The notes beneath the pieces were generated by a model. The model had not been told where the DNA came from. It made no database searches and worked only from the letters and a program-made list of their open reading frames with translations. Position numbers and translations under genes: made by a program. A stretch of DNA of 64,000 nt from contig NC_045149.1 of assembly GCF_008831285.2 (NCBI RefSeq), positions 15,216,578 to 15,280,577 on the forward strand, written 5' to 3'. How positions within the stretch are numbered: the first letter of the stretch is position 1; each line of letters starts with the position of its first letter. This DNA is from Nymphaea colorata (taxonomy: Eukaryota; Streptophyta; Magnoliopsida; Nymphaeales; Nymphaeaceae). This document shows positions 51,322 to 62,278 of the stretch, in pieces.

Positions 51322-52605
51322 AGTGGAACTCCTACTAGCTTGTTGCAGACTGCTGCTGCTTCATCTGTGTTGAGTCATGTCCATACTGCTGCGCCACAGG
51401 ACAGGGATTGCCAAGAGTGAGTCCTGAAGGGCTACTGCACCAGCTTCAGTTTCATCACAGGAAGGTTATGGGTATATGTCAAGCTTTTGATGCCAGTCAG
51501 TGGAACCCAGCTTATTAAAGGTGAAACTTGTTTTCTACAAGTTTTGCTTTTCCTTTTTTGTTCTGTTTTGATTTTACATGCCTTGCAAACGTTGGTTTTG
51601 GAAAATTAATGGTTGGGGGTGCCAGGAAAGCCTCTTCCAAGCCAGATGTGATTTAAGTAGGTTGAAATAGTTAGCTATGGCCTTGATTCAGGAGGGCCTT
51701 GTGTGAAGATGGCTAGCTCTTTTACAGCATAATCATGACATCAGATGGGTCTAGCTTGTGGAGAACAACCACTGTAATTCAGCTGTTTGGGTTGATGTCC
51801 AAAAACAAAAGAAATTGAGACCCTGTTACTGAATTAGCCAGTTATTTATATTGTTGCAGGCATTTAATTTATTCGCGTCATGCCATTTCGTTTTGGGATT
51901 GAGCATTCGCAAGTTGCCATCTTTCGACTGATCTTTCTGGTTCGTTCATGTTGAATGGCGTAATTCTTATTAGCATAAATTATTTCCCTTTCAAGTGTTA
52001 AGCGTGGACGGTTTTTTCAATTTTTTTTTCCAAAAATATGATGCAATGTTTTTGTGGTCATTATACAATTCGATAAACTTTTGTGTGGTTTTCAGCAAGC
52101 CGTTCTTTCGGCGTGTAGTTTTCAGCACTGGTTTCCATTGATCAATACTGAATTATTGGAATAAAACACGTTACTTTCTAATGGTTAGAAAATATGACTC
52201 TTGGGGTCATCTCTTGAGCAGAAAACGTTAGCATGCATCTTCAATGAACGGAACCTTCTCCTCATTCTTGAGTTGTGCAATCTCAAATCAAATCAGATAG
52301 AAATGGTGGATTCATCATAATCTATAAATTTCATCTTTAAACCGTATTCTCAACAAGAAATTAGGTTCTTATGTTTCTAAAAGAAAAGGTGTGGTGACAA
52401 ATTTTATTGATTTGAGCAGCATTGATAAACAATATAATGGTTAATCCGTTCACATACAAGAGCCCAAATATGAATACTCAAATAAGGGCTGGGATGGCTT
52501 GCACTCATCTTCTAAGAGCAAGGGTGAGCATTAATCTATGCATGAAGTGCCTGAAAATTTGATAAATGAAAGCAGAATAAACCCGTGAGCCTGCCTGAGC
52601 GCTGG
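51322..52605. other. U1-C 3' UTR and 3' flank of F-box/PP2 gene A
   Basis: The first part is the U1-C 3' region. A segment from about 51495 to 51650 (GGAACCCAGCTTATTAAAGG ... ACATGCCTTGC ... CCTCTTCCAAGCCA) recurs near 56892-56995. The segment 52340-52605 is the 3' flank of the minus-strand PP2 gene and recurs next to the other PP2 copies. Confidence 0.6.
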
Positions 52606-54805
52606 TCAGCTAGGAGGTTCGGTTTTGGGTCTTATCTCGATCCCGTCAAGCACCAGCCCCTTCTTCACAACACCATTCACCTCCAACAAGCTGAACTCTA
52701 CCTCTCCACCACCATCTTCACCTCCGTTTGTGTAAAACTCCCCGATCTCAACCTCCATCCATCCATCATCACCGCCTTCTCTTGGGCGCAGGTTGCTTGG
52801 TGGTGGCTGTTCGGACGACGTCATCAGGTGCCTGCGGCCTCGAGGCCAATCCGGCAGCCATCCGTATATGTGGCCATATGGAGGTGGTGTGTGGGCGTAA
52901 GAAGGTTGTGGCGTGTTCTTGCGGCGTTTGTCTGGATGTATGAAGGCCTCGCGTTTGGAGACGTAAGTGCCATCACCCTTGCTGACAGCAAGCTCTACCG
53001 GATATAGATTGAATCCAGAAGAATATTCTTTGTGTTTGAGGATGAAGTATGCTGCATACCATGTATGTGGAGAAAGCTCAGTGGCCTTGATCGCAGCCCG
53101 GATCTCCAGCCACCAGACAGATAAGAGGTCAGCAACTTGGGAAAACCTGCAAGCAAGAAGGTTGATGATCAACAGCAGAGCAGGAACACATCTACCTCTG
53201 AAGGTACAACTGACATTTATGAGTGTTTCACTCATAATAAAGGAGTATAGGCAATGGCCCACACTAATCCTCATGTACTTCGTTCGCTGACTCCAATTAT
53301 CGGTCGGAGGTAAAAAGGATTAACCAAAAGAGTGGAAAAGGGAGAATTAAGCAAATGCCCGTGTGTGTACCTTGAATTGGGTAGGGAGATCCACCTCCAA
53401 CAGCTTTCGTCCTCGCTCAACATGATTGACAACTCCTTTGCCGATATCATGAAGCATTTCTTTCCACTGGCTCTATCGACCGAGAAACTCTGCAGTGCCA
53501 CACAGCCATCCCAAATTCAAGCGGTCAGTGACGACATTCATTCACACATAAAATCCTTTTAGTAAACTAGAGCTTGTCAAAGAAACCAACAATAAACAAT
53601 CCTTTCTTAGGCGTTTGGATGATACACTCAAAAGAATTGGCTTTATGAAAACTAGTTCTTGTTTTTTTTTTTTACAAAATTGGTTTTTTAATTAGTTTGA
53701 AAAACTGGTTTATGTGTTTCGGTAATAGGACCCAAAACATTTTTTTTTCTTGTCAAAAACATGGGTTGCCGGTTATTTATTAACCTTTGGAAAATAGATT
53801 TTGCCAAATTCGTTTTTCTATAATCTAAACGTATCCGAAATGACATTTGGAAATAAAATTGTTTTTGGATGTCATTCAGTCGCCCCCAGAGCCTTCTAAA
53901 TTGTATGCGACCACGATATTTCAAGAACACCAACTCTCTTTACGGGCCATCACATTCTCCCAAATGGCAAATTTTCATTTTATTCTAGAACAGTTTTGTG
54001 CTTTAAATGAATGCCTTTTCACCCTTCTTATTTTCTTATTACAGGAAAATTTTGCTTCTTTCGTCATTTTTTAATAAAAGTATTTTGATTACTTGGCACT
54101 GAATATTGAATTTATTTTTAAATTCAGGATGTTTTCCATGTTATGTATCGTGTCTGCGTGCTTGCACCTCGAACATGCAACACAGTGTCCGGAAGTCTGC
54201 GTGTTTACCGGTGCTTGGGACTCAAATCACTAAAAATGCCCTCTGCTATAGAACGCAAGCTGAAATTTCTTTTCAGGCAAGACGAAAGTGCCCAACAAAA
54301 AATTCACGTGTTAGGGGTCAAATGCACGTTTGAGCTCGAACAAGCAAAGCCACTCTCAGGAATCATACTTATGGTAAAGTCTGTAACCTTGAAATCTGTT
54401 TGATGAATCAATAGCTCGCTTCGCGTTCTAGATTCAAAACACTACTGCTCCATAATCTGAACCATGTCGGATTAGTAATAATATTCAGAAGATATGAGAG
54501 AGTGGGAGGGAGAGAGCTACACTTTTGCCAGAGTCGATGATTAGGGGGGAAGAGCAAAGAAGGAAGAAGAGCTCCTTTTTGGAGGAGAAGCTGACTGGAG
54601 AGACGGCTCGAGAAAGTAGTGCCGGCAGATCAGGCGGGAGCATCCTCTCCCAGACATAGTCGGAGTTAGCAGCCAATCGAAAGCTGGAGTTGGTGGCCGA
54701 CGACCGGCAGACATCCCTCGGCGTCGTGAGGGAAAGAATGTGGGAAATACAGCTTTCCGGTAAGTCGGAAATTGATGTTGGTGGAAATTGGATGCTGCTT
54801 GCCAT
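52606..54805 (-). CDS. F-box protein PP2-B type (copy A)
   Basis: Three exons on the minus strand, 54805-54521, 53489-53371 and 53146-52606, join in frame to 314 residues. Residues about 8-50 form an F-box (ISDLPESCISHILSLTTPRDVCR...VWERMLPPDLPALLS), the SKP1-binding part of an SCF ubiquitin ligase. A phloem protein 2 lectin domain follows (SGKKCFMISAKELSI, CWRWISLPNSRF, LLSVWWLEIRAAI, YAAYFILKH, DGWMEVEIGEFY, KKGLVLDGIEIRPK). Such proteins are thought to recognise N-glycans on ubiquitylation targets. The start is placed at the MASSIQ methionine because copy C starts alike; an upstream in-frame ATG at 54880 would add 25 residues. The lectin domain carries a Pro/His/Tyr-rich insert (YAHTPPPYGHIYGWLP) not matched in copy C. 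The exon 1 donor (AGT|GTAGCT) is weak but gives the conserved join. Confidence 0.88.
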
Positions 54806-55699
54806 ACTTTCTGCTTTATCGTCTCCGTTCTGTCGGACTGATTTTTCACCAAGTACTGGGGTTTGCTTCCGGAAGGCCACGACCCTTTGATCTAAGGAGG
54901 GTGTTACGTGAAAAAGTACTTGGTATCAATTTACATGAATCCAGTCTTAACCAAACCGGTTGGGTAAACCAGGATATCAGATTGTACTTCCCGAGGAGAA
55001 CTTGGCTATTTCAGGATCATAGTTCAAATACATTGAAGTGGTAAAACATTATTATATCAAGAATGGATTCACAGAAGATTTAGACAGTAATATTTAGCTG
55101 CTCGAAATCTTTTGGCCAAGTCGACGTGGCAGTTAAAAAGTGAAAGAAATCCATGCAGAAACACGTATCCTTATTGGCGGCTTCGTTTTAATTTGCAAAT
55201 AGATCTTTCACTTTTTCTTCCAATTCGTTTCCAGGCCGTCTAAGCAAGCGATCAAACGTGGGGATCCGAAAGGAGCCATGATTATTGCCGATTCTTGGCA
55301 CACTGCTTCAGATCCATGTGGTTTCCAATTCCATTCAAATGCTTGCTTGGGTCCAAAGGTTTCATTTGGCTCACTAATATTGGACTCAGCTTGGGTAGAT
55401 CGTATGTTCAGCAAGAGTCATTTGGTTCTTATGTTTTTAAAAGAAAAGGTGTGGCAATAAATTCTATTTATTTGAGCGCCATTGGGAATACAGAGGTGAA
55501 TCCGTTCACATACAAAGTGCGCAAACATGAATTCCAAAATAAAAGGCTGAACTGATGGATTTGTGTCCCTTAGCAGGATGGATCACATCCATCTTCTACT
55601 TGCACGTGTGAGCATTAATGTATGCATGAAGTCTTTGATAAACAGATAAAATGGAAGCAGAATAACCCGTGGACGTGCATTGGCCATGGTCAGCGAGGA

Positions 55700-56266
55700 G
55701 GTTTGGTTTTGGGTCTATCTCAATCCCTTCAAGCACCAGCCCCCTCTTCAGATGCCCATGTTTCACCTCCATCAATCTGAACTCCACCTTCCCACCATCC
55801 CCACTTCCGTTCACGTAGAATTCCCCAGTCTCAACCTCCATCCATCCATCATCACGACCTTCTTCTCTAGGGCGCAAGTCGCTTGGTGGCGGTGGCGGTT
55901 GTTCCTTCAACCCAGTCCTCTATAATTGCCGTCGCAGGGCCGTAAGGTGGTCCTTGAAGTCCGAGTACCTACACTACACACCAGTTAGCCGAACTTGATA
56001 ATAAGAGGGGAAGACCAAAGGCAGAAGAAGAGATCCTTCTTCGAAAAGAAGGTGATCGGTGAGACGGCTCGAGAAAGCAATGCCGGCAAATCGGGCGGGA
56101 GCATCCTCTTCCAGACGTAGTCAGAGTCAGCAGCCGATCGAAAGCTGGAGGAGACGGCCGACAACCGACAAACTTCCCTCGGCGTCGTGAGGGAAAGGAT
56201 ATGCGAAATACAACTTTCGGGTAGGTCAGAAATTGTCGTCAGCGGAAGAAGCATGTCTCCCACCAT
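55700..56266 (-). pseudogene. F-box/PP2-B copy B, internally deleted pseudogene
   Basis: The F-box part (56266 to about 55985) reads TISDLPESCISHILSLTTPREVCR...LPPDLPALLSRAVSP...LIIKFG and then hits a stop. Only about 75 bp later the C-terminal third of the PP2 domain appears (about 55910-55700: PSDLRPREE, DDGWMEVETGEFYVNG, LKRGLVLEGIEIDPK). All of exon 2, both introns and the first half of exon 3 are missing. At the very end one base is lost compared with copy A (GAGATAGACCC against GAGATAAGACCC), shifting the frame so the normal stop is skipped. The 3' and 5' flanks still match those of copy A. This is a broken tandem duplicate. Confidence 0.85.
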
Positions 56267-57309
56267 AGTTTCTGTCAGACGGATTTGTCACCAAAGCATT
56301 CGGGTTTGCTTCTCAAAGAAGCTGCAGCGATTGATCTAAGGAGGTTGGTACAGGAAAAAGTGTGCAATTGGAATAGTTTACACTGACCAGCCTGTCTGAA
56401 AACAAAGGTGTGTTCAATTGCGTTTCCCAAGGTTATTCTGCAATTTCAGGAAATATATCAAACATATTTATGTGGTAAAATGTTATTTATATCAAAAACA
56501 GTAGTTGATGTTAAGAAGATTTAGAATCTATAATTTAAAATCTATTGCAAGCATTTCCGTTTTCAGTTGACTCGCCGCTATTAGTTATATCTTATCTATT
56601 TAAAGCTAGCCAAATCCACGCATTACAATAGTATCCACATGGTTTCCTTATGTTTATTTTTTCCCCCAAAACTTAGATCAACGAACTTCAACGAAAGTAC
56701 CATGAGTTTAGCAAAAAACTTAGTTTAAGATTTAGGACTGGGATATTCTAGTTCTCAATTTGACTAGAATACCATGAGGTTGATTGGACCTTCTAGGAAA
56801 TCCGAAAAGTTTTCAAGGAACTGTCTCCCCAAGTAAGAATGGAAATTTCACAGGTCCAACTGCTAGATCCAATAAGTTATCACATAATCATTGGAACCCA
56901 GCTTATTAAAGGTGAAACTTAGTTTCTATAGGCTTTCAGTTTCCTTCTTTTATTCTGTTTTTGGTTTTACATGCCCTGCGAGGGAGGCCTCTTCCAGACA
57001 GCCACACTTACGATTTTACCATCAAAGCATCGTTAGCTGCAACACAACATAGTAATCCGTTCCTTCTCTGTATAGATTTCCGTGTGTCGTTGCACTGGTT
57101 TTCGATGATCAACACTCTTTATATGCTCCTCATGCTAATTAATATTTTTCATTAGCCGATTTAAGTTTAATCGAGCTGAACTCAGCTCGTTTTCGAGCTG
57201 AACTCAGCTCGTTTTCGAGCTCGAGTTTTAGTTTTAATTTGAACTCGACTCGCTTTAGTTCCAGTCGAGCTTCTCTACCACCATTAACTCTAATTTCTGT
57301 CATTCTGTT
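56267..57309. other. 5' flank of PP2 copy B, then U1-C-derived 3' piece
   Basis: 56280-56560 resembles the upstream flank of copy A (GATCTAAGGAGG, CAATTTCAGGA, ATGTGGTAAAA..TATTTATATCAA). At about 56892-56995 lies a copy of the U1-C 3' UTR (GGAACCCAGCTTATTAAAGG with GTGAAACTT). Around 57090-57130 a further block resembles 52130-52160. A 22-bp tandem unit GAGCTGAACTCAGCTCGTTT starts at 57173 and 57195. Confidence 0.6.
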
Positions 57310-58440
57310 TCTATGTTGTTAAAAGAAATGGTCCGATTTGACAAATTCTGTTCATTTGAGCGCCATTGGAAAGTGGAATACACCGACGAATCCATTCACA
57401 TACAAATCACAAAATGACCAAACATGAATTCCAAAAAGAAATGCTGAATTGCTGGATTTAGCAGGATGGATCCCATCCATCTTGTAAGAGCAAGTGCCAC
57501 AATTAATGTGTGCACGAAGCCCTCGGAAAATTGATAAAAAAAATGTAGGAGACTAAACCCGTTGTCAGAGAAGGATAATTGTGCAAGTATTTATTGGTAG
57601 GGAAACAACTCCAAATTGAAAATGGAAGAGGGAGGCACCGATGCCTATTCACTAGGCAAAGAGACAAGGTTAACCAAACAAAAGCAGCAATCTCGGTATC
57701 ATATTCCATATAAACAGAAAGCTTATATGCTAAAATCCATGAAATAGGCAATGCAAGAAAGGGAGTTTTCTTGCAAATTTCTCGTGTCACATTCCAATTT
57801 CGATATCATGAGAAGAGGTAAAAGCACCAGAGTTATTCATACCATAATAACATGAAAATTTTGTAATTGTCCCCTCTAATTTGTAAAAATAGCAACCACA
57901 TTGAGATGGAAAATACTTTGTTGGTTGGCATGCAGTTTCTACATCTGTGATCGCATGTCGATCACTTGCACCGATATCAATTTATAGGAATCCGGTCATA
58001 ACCGAGCCGGTTTGTTGAACATATGTATACAGAGATATCTAATCTAATCGTATTCCGCAAGGCGAACTGGGCGTTTTTCAGTGGTAAAGCATTATTATTA
58101 CCAAGACTTTGTTCATAAGAAGAACAATGATGCTATATCTGGAGAAACTCAACTGCTGGAAATCGTCGGGTTCTGTGGGCGTGGACTTAAAAATAGGAAA
58201 GGAATTCATGCAGCACCACACGTATTCTTCGGTGGCTTCGTTTCAATGGGCAGCTGACGCATCTTCGGCCTTTTCCCACTTTTTTCTTTTTGCGGCATCT
58301 GAATATCCGACCTTTGGTGTGGACGCAGAAAAGGAGCCATGCATGTTTCTTATCAAGTTGGGTTTTCTCTTATCTCACTGCGTTAAGCTTCCGCCATGGA
58401 TGACCTCATGTGGTCATAACTCATACGTCTTTTCACTTTA
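57310..58440 (-). pseudogene. Flank-only remnant of a further F-box/PP2 copy (gene body absent)
   Basis: 57310-57545 aligns by eye with the 3' flanks of copies A and B (AAAAGAAA..GG, ATTTGAGCGCCATTGG, CCATTCACATACAAA, CATGAATTCCAAAA, GGATGGATCcCATCCATCTT). 57960-58440 aligns with the 5' flank of copy A (ATATCAATTTA..GGAATCC, CCGGTTTG, GTGGTAAAgCATTATTAT, AAGGAGCCATG). In between, where about 2 kb of coding sequence should lie, only about 400 bp of unrelated AT-rich sequence is found, with no F-box or PP2 motif. I read it as a tandem copy whose gene body was deleted. Confidence 0.55.
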
Positions 58441-60279
58441 GAGTTGCGGAAGAATAATGGTTCCACTATTGTAAAAGTGGGAAATAGAGACCACCCGCCA
58501 GTTGGTGAGGCTTGCTTGACCACTCTCAACGTCTTTACTTTACTGCCGAAGAAGAAAATCATTTGCGTTTTGTCAAAGTAGAAAATCAACGTCCTTGGAT
58601 TGAGGTTTTACAAGACGCTCAATTAAAAGGGGGATGGTAAGGATTTAGAGAACGATTTGATTAGTTTAAATGAGAGTAAAGCCGGTTCAAAGCCAACTGG
58701 TTCTAATTATGGGTCGAATGCAATATCTCATTTGGGTTCAGAAATGATTGGATAAAGCAAAATTTTGCCGTACCTCTTTTGGAAAATTTGGATGCTAATT
58801 GCGAGAAATAAGGAGCAACGCTTAATGGGGATTGGGAACTGGCCGGCCTGACATTGCTTTACATTTTTCTTTCCCACAATGGCTGTGCGGCCGCGTCCTA
58901 TTTCACCTTTAAAATAGCATAGAAAAGGAAAGACCGGTAGATCGTCAAAGCTGACAGCCAGGACCAGACATGAGTTAGTACGTAGCTTTTGATTTCAATC
59001 AAACGCGAAGAAAGAAGGCCGGCCGTGGACAAAAGAACTGGACCAGCCTTCCATTCGGCACCTGGAGTGCTTCTGGTGTTTGCTAGCTACTTTCTTGTTA
59101 AATTGCCGCAAATAGAGAAAAACAAATTGCAAAAAAAAGGCCGTCAAGTAGTAATTGATGAATCTTAGAGAAGTTGTGGAATTAAATGTCTTTTTAACTC
59201 GGGACCCCCAATCGCATGAATGAAGAAGAATCATACGCCGATAAACCACACAAATGTGGTTCCTCAAATTCTACCTACACAAAGCGATTCAGACCACGAA
59301 TCCGAACAAGCATGTCATATGAGGCTGGATATGGTAAAAAGCTTAGATCTGACCCGAGTACGGCAATTTACATCCCCAATATTGGCGTCTTTCAAACACG
59401 ATACCGTCCTGATTATGGCAGACATGTGCCGGTTTTTTGTTAGTACGTACGTGAAGTCAGCCAGAATAGTGGATGACTTCTCCTACCATCAAACACTGCC
59501 TCTGCACTTGTTAAGAGTCAGAAAAAGAAGCGTACCTCCACTAATGTTCTATCAAAATGGACTTGGGATAGCGTACGGTCATTCTTTAGGGCTGCAACCA
59601 ATGAGAAAGGAACCAAGTTGATGACACCATTTTCAAACACTGGGATTTGATCAAAATACTAAAAGAAAAATACTAACTTACATTGCTGCTGGCTTAATTA
59701 ATCCGTGTACAATCGATTTTATCTTATTTTTGCAGGTCCAGGGGTAACAGGTTTCCCCATCCACCTCACAAGTACATTCACATCATTGCCCATGCCATCA
59801 ATTTTTCGTTCGTGAGGAAAGGTCTGAAAGGTGAGATCGATGGGTTCTGCCTCCGCCGTCCTTTTGTCTTATGCTGCCGTTCGGTTGTGTGTTACTCGTC
59901 GTTGTCAAAAGAACAAAAACAAAAAGCCACCAATATCAGCATTACGTGGTGTGCTTAATGCACAGCATAATTGTCTTTCTTATTAATTTACAACGTTCAG
60001 TGCAGGGGCTCCCTTGATCCCAATGCATTAGACAAAGAAGACACCATCTTTACCCACATCATAAGCTTTTTCACAATCTTTTCATTGCTTCGGAAGTCGA
60101 CAGATGCATTAAGCAGCTGATGTACAAAAATGACCACCCCCTTTTCAATTTATCAACGACAAAAGGAAGAGCCAAAAGCAAGAGTTGGAACTACTACTAC
60201 CACATGCATCTACAAGAGTGTGCTCCATGCACCAAGCAGCAATTGAATGACGGCAGCGAACTCACACGACCCTGTACAG
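58441..60279. other. Spacer between the remnant and PP2 copy C
   Basis: No gene supported. The open frames at 59216-59621 show no family motif. The final few hundred bases are the 3' flank of PP2 copy C. Confidence 0.5.
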
Positions 60280-62278
60280 TTAATTGGCAGGCTTGGTTTT
60301 GGGCCTTATCTCAATCCCTTCAAGCACCAGCCCACTTTTCCAGTGGCCGCCATTCACCTCCATCATACTGAACTCCACCTTCGCACCATCCTCGTCTCCA
60401 CCGACATAAAACTCCCCAATCTCGATCTCCATCCATTCACCATTTCCGCCCGCCCTCGGGTGCAGTTCGCTCTGAAGGAGCTCCGCCGGCCGCACAGTCA
60501 TCAGGTGCCCGCGAGGCCTGAAGCTGATTGCGCTTCCAAACCTGCGGCCGCAAGCAGAGAAACGCGCTGTAATCGGCCCGTGCTTGTCGGAATGTATGAA
60601 GGCCTTGCGTTTGGAGGAGCGACTTCCGTCGCTTACGCTGACAGCGAACTCGGCTTGATGAGAGTGGAAACCGTAAGAATGGTCCGTGTGTTTTAAGATA
60701 AAGTACGCTGCATATTGGGTGTGTGGGGAGAGTTCAGAGGCTTTGATAGATCCACGGACCTCCAGCCAGCAGACATTCAGGAGCTCAACCACTTCTGAGA
60801 ACCTGAAAGCAAAAAATCCGGCTGTCAGCACCATTAATTACCAGGCCCACCAACATGCAATTTTCACTAGAGGATCAAACTCTACTTTTCTTTACCATCA
60901 ACAAGATGCGGGTAGATAACGAGAAGTAAAATGCTGACAAGAAGAGAAACCGGAATATGTAGCAGATATAATTGGAGAAGAGTAACGAATACCGCGGTAC
61001 CTTGAGTCAGGCAGAGTTACCCACTTCCAGTATCGATTGTCATCGCCCCAAACGATGGACAACTCCCTCGCCGATAGCATGAAGCATTTCTTCCCGCTTG
61101 ATTTGTCTAGCCAGAAACTCTGCATTCACGGCGAACCAACATTCAACACAAAGAGACGAACTCACGCATCAATTTCTACAATAAACCGTGAAATAATGAA
61201 CTATACTCCCTTAACTGCTCCTTCCCTCTCTCCCTCTCTCCTCCTCTCCCAGAGCAAGTTGAAAAAACAGATATAAGAATCTATAAATGACGATGTAGAA
61301 CACACATTTTTTTCTCCCTGCCTTTTATATCTTCTTTCTCCATCTCGTACTTTATTTTTTTTCGCTTTCCAGCATTGGGTTCCAAGTTGCAGTGGCAGGT
61401 GCTGATCCTTTTTTTTTTTCCCCCTCTTTTTGCCGGTTTCTTCTCCTTTCACTTTTTCACTGCTGCACTTTCCTTCCTCCCTCTCGGCCCGAACCCAACT
61501 ACTTACCTGCTCGAGCCGGCGTTGTGAATAACTGCGCCGGAATTTGAGGCCAGGGATGCCATCAGCTCAGATTATGACCCCGGAAATTAATCTCACCGGC
61601 GTTTAATCTGAGGCCTAAAACCCAGATTGTTTCTCAACGCCGTATTCCCGGGGTCCGTCCACTTCTCAAATCCAAAATCGGCAAATAAAGTACCGAATTC
61701 GCATTCCGTGGTAGTACCACCGTGGGGTCGGGGTTTGGATTCGGAGCCTCAAGTGGGACCGGGGCCGAACGGTTTGACCGGTTACAACCCGTCCCCACAT
61801 GAGGAGCGGTCCCCTGTGGGACCCTGCGTGGGTCGGGTCATTTCACAGAGTAAGCAAAACTCTGGGCCACATTTTATGAGCAGGGTTCCTGGACCCCTCT
61901 GGTCCAGAAATCCCGATGAGGATGGCAACCGGCGTCTTAGGAACGCAGAGAACGATCACAATGAGAGGGAGACCGAAAGGGGCTCACGCTTACCCGTTTG
62001 CCGGAGTCGATGATGATAGGCGAAGAGCAGAGGCGGAAGAAGAGCTCCTTCTTCGAGGAAAAGCAGACCGGCGAAACGGCACGGGAGAGCAACTCCGGGA
62101 GATCGGGCGGGAGCACCTTCTCCCAGACGTAGTCGGAGTTGGCCGCTGACTGAAAGCTCATCGAGACGGCGGACGATCGGCAGACCTCCCTCGGCGCCAT
62201 CAGGGAGAGGACGTGGGAGACGCAGTTCTCCGGCAAGTCGACGATCGACGCCGACGAACGAGGTGGGTTGCTCGCCAT
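60280..62278 (-). CDS. F-box protein PP2-B type (copy C)
   Basis: Three exons on the minus strand, 62278-61994, 61119-61001 and 60802-60280, join in frame to 308 residues. The F-box is SIVDLPENCVSHVLSLMAPREVCR...YVWEKVLPPDLPELLSRA. The PP2 lectin domain has SGKKCFMLSARELSIVWGDDNRYWKWVTLPDSRF, VCWLEVRGSIKASELSPHTQYAAYFILKH, GEWMEIEIGEFY and WKSGLVLEGIEIRPK. The role is probably an SCF substrate adaptor with a glycan-binding module. Exons 1 and 2 have the same lengths as in copy A (285 and 119 nt), and the third is 18 nt shorter. The start is the MASNPP methionine; an ATG eight codons upstream (62302) is in frame. The exon 1 donor (CGG|GTAAGC) is strong. Divergence from copy A is considerable, so it is an older duplicate. 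Confidence 0.9.
61201..61465. other. CT/pyrimidine-rich tracts in PP2 copy C intron 1
   Basis: CT- and T-rich runs within the intron 61120-61993. On the minus strand they read as a Lys/Glu-rich open frame of low complexity, not a gene. Confidence 0.6.

Noticed and set aside
59216-59621. Two overlapping open frames of 75 and 133 residues
   Set aside because: No recognisable domain, no splice partners and spacer-like composition; probably chance open frames.
61201-61452. Minus-strand open frame rich in Lys, Glu and Arg
   Set aside because: It lies within intron 1 of PP2 copy C and comes from CT/T-rich tracts.
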